This document shows positions 50,926 through 59,753 of a DNA stretch of 64,000 bases, one piece after another (within the stretch, counting starts at the first letter, position 1; every line of letters starts with the position of its first letter). The position numbers and the translations under genes were made by a program. The stretch lies in assembly GCF_032922745.1 (NCBI RefSeq), contig NZ_CP136693.1, positions 3,286,001-3,350,000 on the forward strand, written 5' to 3'. This DNA is from Marinobacter salarius (GTDB lineage Bacteria > Pseudomonadota > Gammaproteobacteria > Pseudomonadales > Oleiphilaceae). A model generated the notes under the pieces. It made no database searches, was not told the origin of the DNA, and worked only from the letters and a program-made list of their open reading frames with translations.

Positions 50926-51798
50926 TTACCAGCCAGTCACTTCCTTCAGCGCCTTGCCGATTTCAGCCAGGCTGCGCACGGTTTTGACACCGGCGTCGTT
51001 CAGCGCAGCGAATTTTTCATCCGCCGTGCCCTTACCACCGGAGATAATCGCACCGGCGTGACCCATACGCTTGCCAGGAGGCGCCGTTACACCCGCGATG
51101 TAAGACACCACCGGCTTGCTGACGTTGTCCTTGATGAACGCAGCGGCTTCTTCCTCAGCGGTTCCGCCGATTTCGCCGATCATCACAATGGCTTCTGTCT
51201 GCGGGTCGTCCTGCAGCAACTGCAGGATATCGATGAAGTTGGAACCCGGAATCGGGTCACCACCGATACCAACACAGGTAGACTGGCCGTAGCCGAAATC
51301 GGTGGTTTGCTTGACCGCTTCGTACGTCAGGGTACCTGAGCGGGACACAATGCCCACTTTGCCCGGCTTGTGAATATGGCCCGGCATGATACCGATCTTG
51401 CTCTCACCTGGCGTGATCACACCCGGGCAGTTCGGCCCGATCATGCGAACACCCTTGCGATCGACGTACTCTTTTGCGTAGAGCATGTCGATGGTCGGGA
51501 TGCCTTCGGTAATGCAGACGATTAACTGGATGCCAGCATCCGCTGCTTCAACGATGGCGTCTTTACAGAATGGAGCCGGCACATAGATAACGGTGGCTTC
51601 CGCACCCGTCTTCTCTACAGCTTCCCGTACAGTATTGAACACAGGAAGACCCAGATGCTCTGTACCGCCCTTGCCGGGGCTTACGCCACCAACCATTTTG
51701 GTGCCGTACTCAATGGCTTGCTCAGAGTGGAACGTACCCTGTGCGCCGGTGAAGCCCTGGCAGATAACCTTGGTGTCTTTGGTGATCAGGATGCTCAT
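50926..51798 (-). CDS. sucD: succinyl-CoA synthetase alpha subunit
   Basis: SucD forms succinyl-CoA synthetase with SucC. It carries the CoA site and the phosphohistidine. The 290-residue protein shows CQGFTGAQGTFHSEQAIEYG at the start, GPNCPGVITPGE in the middle, and the active His in RMGHAGAIISGGKGTA. Its ATG overlaps the sucC stop as TAATG, so the two subunits are made together. Confidence 0.97.
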   Translation of the reverse strand: MSILITKDTKVICQGFTGAQGTFHSEQAIEYGTKMVGGVSPGKGGTEHLGLPVFNTVREAVEKTGAEATVIYVPAPFCKDAIVEAADAGIQLIVCITEGIPTIDMLYAKEYVDRKGVRMIGPNCPGVITPGESKIGIMPGHIHKPGKVGIVSRSGTLTYEAVKQTTDFGYGQSTCVGIGGDPIPGSNFIDILQLLQDDPQTEAIVMIGEIGGTAEEEAAAFIKDNVSKPVVSYIAGVTAPPGKRMGHAGAIISGGKGTADEKFAALNDAGVKTVRSLAEIGKALKEVTGW

Positions 51799-52964
51799 TA
51801 TTTACCCCCTGCGGCTTTAACGACTTGCTCTGCCGCATTCGACAGACTGGTGGCAGCAATGATGTTCAGGCCACTGTCGGCGAGGACCTTTGTGCCAGTT
51901 TCGGCGTTGTTGCCCTCAAGACGAACAACCACAGGCACCTTAACACCCACTTCCTTAACGGCACCGATGATGCCTTCTGCGATCATGTCGCAGCGCACAA
52001 TGCCACCAAAGATGTTGACCAGTACGGCCTTTACGTTGGCATCGGACAGGATAATCTTGAAGGCCTCGGAAACCCGCTCCTTGGTAGCACCGCCACCAAC
52101 GTCCAGGAAGTTCGCGGGTTGACCACCAGACAGCTTGATGATGTCCATGGTACCCATAGCCAGGCCAGCGCCGTTGACCATACAGCCGATGTTGCCTTCC
52201 AGCGCGACATAGTTCAGTTCCCACTTGGCAGCTTCGGCCTCACGGGAATCTTCCTGGGAAGGATCGTGCATTTCGTGGATTTTCTTCTGACGGTACAGCG
52301 CGTTGCCGTCTACACCAATCTTTGCGTCCAGACAGTGCAGGTCACCGGCCGGCGTGATAACCAGCGGGTTGATTTCCAGCAACGCCAGATCCCGGTCTTC
52401 AAACAGTTTCGCCAGACCCATGAAGATCTTGGTGAACTGACCGATCTGCTTGCCTTCGAGGCCCAATTTGAAAGCAAGCTCACGGCCTTGGTACGGCTGC
52501 GCGCCAACCAGCGGATCAACTTCGGCTTTCAGGATCTTTTCCGGCGTTTCTTCGGCAACCTGTTCGATCTCAACACCACCTTCGGTGGAGGCCATGAACA
52601 CGATGCGGCGAGTACCGCGATCTACAACCGCACCCAGATAGAGTTCCTGGTCGATATCGGTAAGGGACTCAACAAGAATCTTGCTGACTGGCTGGCCGTT
52701 TTCATCGGTCTGGTACGTCACCAGGTTCTTGCCGAGCCAGTTTTCAGCAAAGGCACGGATTTCGTCTTTGCTCTTGACCAGCTTTACACCGCCAGCCTTA
52801 CCGCGGCCACCAGCGTGTACCTGAGCTTTCACAACCCAGGCGTCGCCGCCAATTTCGTCAGCAGCAGCCACTGCTTCCTTGGGGGTATCGCAGGCAATGC
52901 CTTTGGATACTGGCAGGCCATATTCAGCGAATAGCTGTTTGCCCTGATATTCATGCAAATTCAT
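51798..52964 (-). CDS. sucC: succinyl-CoA synthetase beta subunit
   Basis: The 388-residue ATP-grasp subunit binds nucleotide and succinate. It begins MNLHEYQGKQLFAEYGLPV and has WVVKAQVHAGGRGKAGGVKL, NGAGLAMGTMDIIKLSGG, FLDVGGGA and VNIFGGIVRCDMIA, all family hallmarks. It lies 175 bp after lpd with a hairpin between, so sucCD may have extra control. Confidence 0.97.
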   Translation of the reverse strand: MNLHEYQGKQLFAEYGLPVSKGIACDTPKEAVAAADEIGGDAWVVKAQVHAGGRGKAGGVKLVKSKDEIRAFAENWLGKNLVTYQTDENGQPVSKILVESLTDIDQELYLGAVVDRGTRRIVFMASTEGGVEIEQVAEETPEKILKAEVDPLVGAQPYQGRELAFKLGLEGKQIGQFTKIFMGLAKLFEDRDLALLEINPLVITPAGDLHCLDAKIGVDGNALYRQKKIHEMHDPSQEDSREAEAAKWELNYVALEGNIGCMVNGAGLAMGTMDIIKLSGGQPANFLDVGGGATKERVSEAFKIILSDANVKAVLVNIFGGIVRCDMIAEGIIGAVKEVGVKVPVVVRLEGNNAETGTKVLADSGLNIIAATSLSNAAEQVVKAAGGK

Positions 52965-53100
52965 AGTTAATGTCCCGCTTTCTGATGGAGGATAACCACA
53001 TACGGAAATTGAACCCGCGCTGTGCGAATTCGGTTCGATGTGCCGGGGATCACCTCAGCACATCCTTAACGCGACCGAAAACCAGCCGTATTAATAGCAG

Positions 53101-53125
53101 CGGGGCGCCGTCATTGGCGCCCCCG
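53101..53125. other. hairpin between lpd and sucC
   Basis: GGGGCGCC (53102-53109) pairs with GGCGCCCC (53116-53123) around a 6-base loop. It lies 15 bp after the lpd stop on the minus strand. Without a T run it may be a partial terminator or an RNase barrier that sets the lpd to sucCD ratio. Confidence 0.55.
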
Positions 53126-53139
53126 TTTCCTGGCTCGCG

Positions 53140-54579
53140 TTACTTCTTTTTGCGACGGTTGGCGATGTGAATCGCTCCGCCGGCAACACCCAGAGCCGCT
53201 TCATGCACAGACTCGGACAGAGTCGGATGTGCAAAACAGGTCAGGGCGAGATCTTCGGCACTGGAACCAAACTCCATGGCAATAACGCCCTGGGCTACGA
53301 TTTCAGAGGCCTGGGGACCCACCACATGGAAACCGACAATGCGGTCCGTTTTCGCGTCGGCGATGATCTTGACCATGCCGGTCGCCGCATTCGCTGCCAT
53401 GGCTCGACCATTGGCGGCAAACGGGAAAGTACCCACATTGTACTCTTCACCTTCCGCTTTCATCTCCTGCTCGGTCTTACCGACCCAGGCAACTTCCGGC
53501 GAGGTATAAATCACGTTCGGGATGCAATCGTAGTTAACCTGAGGCTTGTGCCCGGCAATACGCTCGGCAACCATAACGCCTTCTTCGGACGCCTTGTGGG
53601 CCAGCATTGGGCCACGAACCACGTCACCCACCGCCCAGACACCAGGCGCTTCAGTTTTACAGTTATCATCCACGAAGATGAAACCGCGCTCGTCCATCTT
53701 TACACCGGAGTCTTCAGACAGCAGGTTATCGGTATATGGGCGACGGCCAACAGCGACGATCAGCTTGTCGAACTTGGCTTCCTGCTTACCCTTGGAATCC
53801 TCATAGGTCACGTTAACCAGTTTGCGCTTGACTTCCGCACCGGTCATACGCGCGCCCAGCACAATGTTAAGACCCTGTTTCTGGAACTGTTTCAACGCAT
53901 CCTTGGCAACCTGCTGGTCAACGACTGGCAGGAAAGTATCAACAGCTTCAAGTACCGTCACCTCTGACCCCAGGCGAGCCCATACGCTGCCCAGTTCCAG
54001 GCCGATAACACCGGCACCAATCACGCCGAGACGCTTGGGAACTTCGGTGAACTCGAGAGCGCCCTCAGAGTCCACGATGTGCGTGCCATCGAACGGCGCA
54101 GGTGGAATCTGAACAGGACGTGAACCCGTGGCGATAATTACATTTTCCGCCTCGTAGGTTTTGGTCTTGCCATCCTTATCGGTCACTTCCACGTTGCGGT
54201 TGGCCAACAGCTTCCCGTGGCCATAGATCGGTGTAACGCCGTTGGACTTGAACAGGCCACCGATACCACCGGTCAGCTGGTCCACGATGCCTTCCTTGCG
54301 CTTCATCATCTTGGCGATGTCGAAGCCGACTTCCTTGGCGATAATGCCCTGCTCGGCAAAATCGTGGCTGGCCTCCTCATATTTGTGGGAAATCTCCAGC
54401 AACGCCTTGGAAGGAATGCAGCCCACATTCAGGCAGGTACCGCCAAGCCGGTTCTTGCCTTCCTTGTCGGTCCAGGACTCGATACACGCGGTTTTCAGGC
54501 CCAGCTGAGCCGCTTTGATGGCGGCAACATAGCCGCCCGGGCCAGCGCCAATGACGATTACGTCGTACTTGTCAGACAT
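53140..54579 (-). CDS. lpdG: dihydrolipoyl dehydrogenase (E3)
   Basis: E3 reoxidises the lipoyl group of the 2-oxoglutarate dehydrogenase complex and passes electrons to NAD+. The 479-residue protein has the FAD motif VIGAGPGGYVAAI, the redox-active pair in GGTCLNVGCIPSKALL and an NAD motif (GAGVIGLELGSV). The C-terminal active His is in CFAHPTLSES. It follows sucB by 35 bp, the lpdG position in Pseudomonas relatives. Confidence 0.96.
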   Translation of the reverse strand: MSDKYDVIVIGAGPGGYVAAIKAAQLGLKTACIESWTDKEGKNRLGGTCLNVGCIPSKALLEISHKYEEASHDFAEQGIIAKEVGFDIAKMMKRKEGIVDQLTGGIGGLFKSNGVTPIYGHGKLLANRNVEVTDKDGKTKTYEAENVIIATGSRPVQIPPAPFDGTHIVDSEGALEFTEVPKRLGVIGAGVIGLELGSVWARLGSEVTVLEAVDTFLPVVDQQVAKDALKQFQKQGLNIVLGARMTGAEVKRKLVNVTYEDSKGKQEAKFDKLIVAVGRRPYTDNLLSEDSGVKMDERGFIFVDDNCKTEAPGVWAVGDVVRGPMLAHKASEEGVMVAERIAGHKPQVNYDCIPNVIYTSPEVAWVGKTEQEMKAEGEEYNVGTFPFAANGRAMAANAATGMVKIIADAKTDRIVGFHVVGPQASEIVAQGVIAMEFGSSAEDLALTCFAHPTLSESVHEAALGVAGGAIHIANRRKKK

Positions 54580-54614
54580 GTTTTATCCCGTTATCCAATT
54601 CGTTAAGTGTCAGC

Positions 54615-55865
54615 TCAGACGTCCAGCAGAATACGCGCCGGGTCTTCAAGCATTTCCTTGATAGCCACCAGGAACTGCACTGCTTCCTTGCCATCGATCA
54701 TGCGGTGGTCGTAGGAAAGCGCCAGATACATCATCGGCTGAATCTCGACCTTGCCGTTCACAGCCATCGGACGCTCCTGAATCTTGTGCATACCCAGGAT
54801 GGCGGTCTGTGGCGGGTTGAGGATCGGAGTGGATATCAGTGAACCAAAGATACCACCGTTGGTGATGGTAAAGGTGCCACCGGTCATATCCTCGATACCG
54901 AGCTTGCCGTCTTTGGCCTTGGTTCCGTACTCGACGATTTTCTTCTCAATGCCGGCCAGGCCGAGCGCATCAGTGTCACGAAGCACAGGCACAACCAGGC
55001 CGCGATCGCTTGAAACCGCGATACCGATATCCTGGTAACCATGGTAAACCATGTCGTTGCCGTCGATGGAGGCGTTGACCGCCGGGAATCGCTTCAGGGC
55101 TTCGGTCGCCGCCTTGGTAAAGAAGGACATGAAACCGAGCTTGACCCCATGACGCTTCTCGAAGCTTTCCTTGTACTGCTTGCGCAGCTCCATGACCGGC
55201 CCCATGTTCACTTCGTTGAACGTGGTAAGCATGGCAGCCGTCTGCTGGGCATTGACCAGTCGCTTGGCGATACTGGCGCGCAGACGAGTCATTGGAACGC
55301 GCTTCTCCGGACGCTCGCCGGAACCAACATCCACCTGCGGCATATCGCCGGCTGGCTTCGAAGCCGGGGCTGAAGTAGCACCTGAAGACTTTCCAGTATC
55401 TACATGATTCTGAACATCTTCCTTGGTAACTCGTCCGTCTTTGCCTGTGCCCTCTACGGCATCCGGATCAATGTTGTTCTCCTCCGCCAGCTTACGAGCC
55501 GCCGGGCTGAGGATGGCATCGCCAGAGCGCTTGGCCGGTGCTTCAGAGGGCTTTTCCGAAGCCTCTTCCGGCTTACTTTCCTCTTTCTTGCTGTCATCCT
55601 TGGCAGCAGGCTTGGATTCACCAGCCGCACCTTCCTTGAACTTACCTACGACTTCACCGCTTTCTACGGTGTCGCCTTCGCCCTTGAGTACTTCCTCGAT
55701 AACACCATCCGCCGGAGCTACCACCTCGAGTACGACCTTGTCGGTTTCAATATCGACAATCAGTTCGTCACGTGAACAGGCTTCACCAGGCTGCTTGTGC
55801 CAGGTCGCGACTGTTCCCTCTGCGACCGACTCTGGGAATACGGGGGCTTTTATTTCAGTTGACAT
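54615..55865 (-). CDS. sucB: 2-oxoglutarate dehydrogenase E2 (dihydrolipoyl succinyltransferase)
   Basis: E2 carries the succinyl group on its lipoyl arm and passes it to CoA. The 416-residue protein has one lipoyl domain (lipoyl Lys in DIETDKVVLEV), a Glu/Lys/Ala/Pro-rich linker and an E3-binding domain (LSPAARKLAEENNIDPDAV). A catalytic domain follows, ending with the active His in LALSYDHRMIDGKEAV. It lies 25 bp after sucA. Confidence 0.97.
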   Translation of the reverse strand: MSTEIKAPVFPESVAEGTVATWHKQPGEACSRDELIVDIETDKVVLEVVAPADGVIEEVLKGEGDTVESGEVVGKFKEGAAGESKPAAKDDSKKEESKPEEASEKPSEAPAKRSGDAILSPAARKLAEENNIDPDAVEGTGKDGRVTKEDVQNHVDTGKSSGATSAPASKPAGDMPQVDVGSGERPEKRVPMTRLRASIAKRLVNAQQTAAMLTTFNEVNMGPVMELRKQYKESFEKRHGVKLGFMSFFTKAATEALKRFPAVNASIDGNDMVYHGYQDIGIAVSSDRGLVVPVLRDTDALGLAGIEKKIVEYGTKAKDGKLGIEDMTGGTFTITNGGIFGSLISTPILNPPQTAILGMHKIQERPMAVNGKVEIQPMMYLALSYDHRMIDGKEAVQFLVAIKEMLEDPARILLDV

Positions 55866-55890
55866 CTCGGATCCTTAGTTCGGTAACTCG

Positions 55891-58728
55891 TCAGATTTCA
55901 AACGCGTCGTTAACCAGTTTTTTCTGCTCTTCAATGTGAACCGACATATGGCCACACGCCGGCGCAGCAGAGGCGTCACGACCGGCATACTGAAGATACA
56001 GTTTGGGATTATGGCGATGCAGAGCATTACGCATATGATGCTGGCTGCAGTACCAGGCCCCCTGGTTCATGGGCTCTTCCTGGCACCAGACCACGTGCTT
56101 GAGTTTGCTGTGCTGGCTCAGGAGCTCGTCCAGATCGTCTCCCGGGAAAGGGTACAGCTGTTCGATACGAACAATCGCAACGTCATCCCGCTCGTCCGCT
56201 TTTTTGCGCTCCAACAGGTCGAAATAGACCTTACCGCTACACAGAATCAGACGAGTCACTTTCTTCGGGTCGGAAGGCTCTTTCTCCGGAAGGACCGTCT
56301 TGAAAGTCCCCGATGTCAGATCATCCAGGTCCGAGGTGGCTTCCTTATGACGCAACAGGCTTTTAGGCGTAATCGCGACAAGAGGCTTACGCAGCGGCCG
56401 CTTGACCTGACGACGCAGCATATGGAACACCTGTGACGGCGTGGTTGGCACGCAAACCTGAATGTTATGTTCCGCGGACAATTGCAGGAAGCGCTCCAGC
56501 CTCGCGGAGCTGTGCTCCGGGCCCTGCCCCTCGTATCCATGGGGCAGCAACAGGGTAAGACCGCAGAGGCGGCCCCACTTGTGCTCACCACTGGTCAGGA
56601 ACTGGTCAATAACCACTTGAGCGCCATTCGCGAAGTCGCCAAACTGGGCTTCCCAGACCACAAGACCGTTGGGCGCCGTGGTGGAATAACCATACTCGAA
56701 CGCCATCACCGCCTCTTCCGAGAGCAGGGAGTCGTAGATTTCAAACTTCGGCTGGTTCTCGGAAATGTGCTCCAGGGCAATATGATGGGCGCCGTCTTTC
56801 TGGTTGTGCAGCACCGCATGGCGATGAGAGAAGGTGCCACGACCAACATCCTGGCCGGTAATCCGGATGGGGTGTCCTTCGTTCAGAAGCGTGGCGTAGG
56901 CCATTACTTCACCGTAGCCCCAGTTGATCGGCAGCGCGCCGGCGGTCATTTTTTCCCGGTCGCTGACAATCTTGGACACCTGACGCTGAACACTGAAGCC
57001 TTCCGGCACGTGCGTCAGTTTCTTGCCCAGCTTCTGGATTGTCTTAAGGGCAACACTGGATTTGCACTTTGCAGTCCACTCATGGCCCAGATACGGCGTC
57101 CAGTCGACATACAGATCCTTGTTAGGCTCCTTGACCAGGGACTTGACCACGTGGTCGCCCTTATCCAGCTCGTCCCGGTAGTCGAGCTCGATCTGCTTGG
57201 CTTCTTCTTCACCGATCACACCGTCTGCAACCAGCTTTTCCGCATAGAGGTTGCGGGTGGTTGTCAGCTTGCGGATCTTTTCATACATCACCGGCTGGGT
57301 CGCGGCCGGCTCATCCGCTTCGTTGTGTCCGCGACGGCGATAGCACACCAGATCGATCACCACATCGTTCTTGAACTCGTGGCGGTAATCCATGGCCATC
57401 TGGGTCACGAACATGACCGCCTCGGGATCGTCCGCATTCACGTGCAGGATCGGGGCCTGGATCATCTTGGCCACATCGGTGCAGTATTCCGTTGAACGGG
57501 CGTCCTCCTGCTTGCTGGTGGTAAAACCGACCTGGTTGTTGATGACGATATGAATAGTACCGCCAACACCATAGCCCCGGGTCTGGGACATCTGGAAGGT
57601 TTCCATCACCACACCCTGCCCGGCGAACGCTGCGTCACCGTGCATGATGATGGGTACACACTGGGTGCCGTTCGGGTCTTTGCGCCGGGTCTGGCGGGCA
57701 CGGACAGAGCCTTCAACCACCGGAGACACAATTTCCAGGTGCGACGGGTTAAACGCCAGCGCAAGGTGGATTTCGCCGCCCTCGGTCATGACGTTGGAGG
57801 AGAAACCCTGATGGTATTTGACATCACCGGAACCGGAATCCGCGAGTTTCTTGCCTTCGAACTCATCAAACAGTTCTTTCGGGTTCTTGCCGAGCGTATT
57901 AACCAGAACGTTCAATCTGCCCCGGTGGGCCATACCCAACACAATTTCCTTGGCGCCGTAACTGCCGGCTCGCTGGATCAGCTCATCCAGACAAGGAATC
58001 AGGGTCTCGGCGCCTTCAAGGCCAAATCGTTTCACGCCTGGGTAGCGGGAACCCAGATATTTTTCAAGGCCTTCGGCTGCGGTCAACCGTTCCAGCAAAT
58101 GCTTGCGGGTTCCGGACTCGTAGTTGGGGCGCGAACGAACCGGTTCCATGCGTTGCTGGAACCAGCGTTTGATACGAGTGTCCACAACGTGCATGTATTC
58201 TGCACCAATGCTTTCACAATACGTCTGCCGAAGGCCACCAACGATGTCCCGAAGCTTCATCGTTTCAGAGCCGAAATTCAGTGAACCGGTCTGAAACTCC
58301 AGATCGTAGTCGGCTTCCGACAGCTCGTGAAAGGATGGATCAAGATCCTCAACCTGCGGGCGATTCCAGACGCCAAGTGGGTCCAGCTTTGCTTCCTGGT
58401 GGCCACGAAAACGGAAGGCGTTGATTAACTGGAGAACACGGATCTGCTTTTTGTCTGCATCAACCGTAGCACTGGCAGGTACACCGCTGCTGGTGAGGAA
58501 GCGCTGATTGCGGGATATGTGTTCGAATTGCTGGCGGATGGACGAATGGTCTATATCGCGACCTTTGTAGCCATCCACGCTGGGAAGTTTATCGAAATAG
58601 CTGCGCCACTCTTCGGGAACGGCATTGGGGTCTGTCAGGTAGGTTTCGAAAAGCTGTTCAACATAGGCGAGATTCCCCCCTTGTAGGTGGGAAGTCTGCC
58701 ACAACTGCTCCATTATGCTTTCGTGCAT
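55891..58728 (-). CDS. sucA: 2-oxoglutarate dehydrogenase E1
   Basis: E1 decarboxylates 2-oxoglutarate with thiamine diphosphate. I place the start at the ATG at 58728 (MHESIMEQLWQTSHLQGGN), the usual start in relatives, with AAGGTGAG upstream; an open frame 50 codons longer has no family support. The 945 residues include RVLQLINAFRFRGHQEAKLD, IVLGMAHRGRLNVLVN, the TPP region and CYRRRGHNEADEPAATQP. It opens the sucAB-lpd-sucCD run, 307 bp after sdhB. Confidence 0.97.
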   Translation of the reverse strand: MHESIMEQLWQTSHLQGGNLAYVEQLFETYLTDPNAVPEEWRSYFDKLPSVDGYKGRDIDHSSIRQQFEHISRNQRFLTSSGVPASATVDADKKQIRVLQLINAFRFRGHQEAKLDPLGVWNRPQVEDLDPSFHELSEADYDLEFQTGSLNFGSETMKLRDIVGGLRQTYCESIGAEYMHVVDTRIKRWFQQRMEPVRSRPNYESGTRKHLLERLTAAEGLEKYLGSRYPGVKRFGLEGAETLIPCLDELIQRAGSYGAKEIVLGMAHRGRLNVLVNTLGKNPKELFDEFEGKKLADSGSGDVKYHQGFSSNVMTEGGEIHLALAFNPSHLEIVSPVVEGSVRARQTRRKDPNGTQCVPIIMHGDAAFAGQGVVMETFQMSQTRGYGVGGTIHIVINNQVGFTTSKQEDARSTEYCTDVAKMIQAPILHVNADDPEAVMFVTQMAMDYRHEFKNDVVIDLVCYRRRGHNEADEPAATQPVMYEKIRKLTTTRNLYAEKLVADGVIGEEEAKQIELDYRDELDKGDHVVKSLVKEPNKDLYVDWTPYLGHEWTAKCKSSVALKTIQKLGKKLTHVPEGFSVQRQVSKIVSDREKMTAGALPINWGYGEVMAYATLLNEGHPIRITGQDVGRGTFSHRHAVLHNQKDGAHHIALEHISENQPKFEIYDSLLSEEAVMAFEYGYSTTAPNGLVVWEAQFGDFANGAQVVIDQFLTSGEHKWGRLCGLTLLLPHGYEGQGPEHSSARLERFLQLSAEHNIQVCVPTTPSQVFHMLRRQVKRPLRKPLVAITPKSLLRHKEATSDLDDLTSGTFKTVLPEKEPSDPKKVTRLILCSGKVYFDLLERKKADERDDVAIVRIEQLYPFPGDDLDELLSQHSKLKHVVWCQEEPMNQGAWYCSQHHMRNALHRHNPKLYLQYAGRDASAAPACGHMSVHIEEQKKLVNDAFEI

Positions 58729-58959
58729 TTTGAATAGCTCACCTTGGGCTGGTGCGGGGAGCTGGCTATGGTCGGCCAGGGGTATGTCTGAGTCAATACG
58801 GGTTTTTACGGGATCGACTGTGGCCACCACACCCAACATGGATGTTTTCCGTTCCCCGGTGGTTATTATACTCAGCAAACCGTCAGGAGCCTTTCAAGCT
58901 CCCGTCACGGCCTGCGTAGTGTGCACCCTGCTAAGACTTTTGACTATAAGCCTTTGGTT

Positions 58960-58987
58960 GAAGGGCCCGCATCGTTGCGAGCCCTTC
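58960..58987. other. hairpin in the sdhB-sucA gap
   Basis: GAAGGGC (58960-58966) pairs with GCCCTTC (58981-58987), with an inner CGC/GCG stem after one mismatch. It is the only clear structure in the 307-bp gap between sdhB and sucA. No T run follows on minus. It may act as a partial terminator or mRNA-end stabiliser between sdh and suc. Confidence 0.5.
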
Positions 58988-59035
58988 CGGGTGCGAGCCT
59001 TGTCAGCACAGTATAGCGTCTGTTTCAGATTCTGC

Positions 59036-59740
59036 TTATGTAGCCCGCTGTAGCAGAAGGTTCCGAATGTGACCAATCGCCCGTGTCGGATTAAGGCCTT
59101 TTGGACAAACGCTGACACAGTTCATGATGCCCCGACAGCGGAATACGCTGAACGGATCATCCAGATTGGCAAGACGCTCCTCCTGTGCGGTATCCCGGCT
59201 GTCGGCCAGGAACCGGTAGGCTTGCAGCAATCCGGCCGGACCAACGAACTTGTCCGGATTCCACCAGAATGAGGGGCAGGCCGTGGAACAGCAGGCACAG
59301 AGAATACACTCGTACAGGCCGTCCAGCTTTTCCCGGTCTTCCGGTGACTGGTAACGCTCAATAGCAGGCGCCGGATTGTCGTTGACCAGATACGGCATAA
59401 CCTTCTCGTACTGCTTGTAGAACAGGCTCATGTCTACAACCAGGTCACGAATCACGGGCAGGCCCGGCAGCGGACGAACAACCAGCTTGTTGTTCTTGAG
59501 CACTTCCGACAGCGGCGTGATACAGGCAAGACCGTTCTTGCCGTTCATGTTCATACCGTCCGATCCGCACACACCTTCACGGCAGGAGCGACGGTAGGCC
59601 ATTGAGGGGTCTTGCTCCTTGACCAGGTTCAGAACATCCAGAACCATCAGGTCCTTTCCTTCCGGGACATCCAGCTCAACGTCCTGCATATAGGGCGCAT
59701 TGTCGGTTTCCGGGTTGTAACGGTACAGGCTTACTAACAT
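59036..59740 (-). CDS. sdhB: succinate dehydrogenase iron-sulfur subunit
   Basis: SdhB passes electrons from FAD to quinone through three clusters. The 234-residue protein has the [2Fe-2S] Cys set in SCREGVCGSDGMNMNG. The [4Fe-4S] and [3Fe-4S] sets are in CILCACCSTACPSFWW and CRGIMNCVSVCPKGLNP. Its length matches the family. It lies 13 bp after sdhA. Confidence 0.97.
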   Translation of the reverse strand: MLVSLYRYNPETDNAPYMQDVELDVPEGKDLMVLDVLNLVKEQDPSMAYRRSCREGVCGSDGMNMNGKNGLACITPLSEVLKNNKLVVRPLPGLPVIRDLVVDMSLFYKQYEKVMPYLVNDNPAPAIERYQSPEDREKLDGLYECILCACCSTACPSFWWNPDKFVGPAGLLQAYRFLADSRDTAQEERLANLDDPFSVFRCRGIMNCVSVCPKGLNPTRAIGHIRNLLLQRAT

Positions 59741-59753
59741 TGTTCAGTCTCCC

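Noticed and set aside
51825..52934. 369-codon plus-strand open frame opposite sucC
   Set aside because: SucC on minus carries all family motifs. The plus-strand translation is a compositional shadow.
58729..58878. 50-codon N-terminal extension of sucA
   Set aside because: The added residues have no family support. The ATG at 58728 has a good ribosome binding site and begins the conserved E1 N-terminus.
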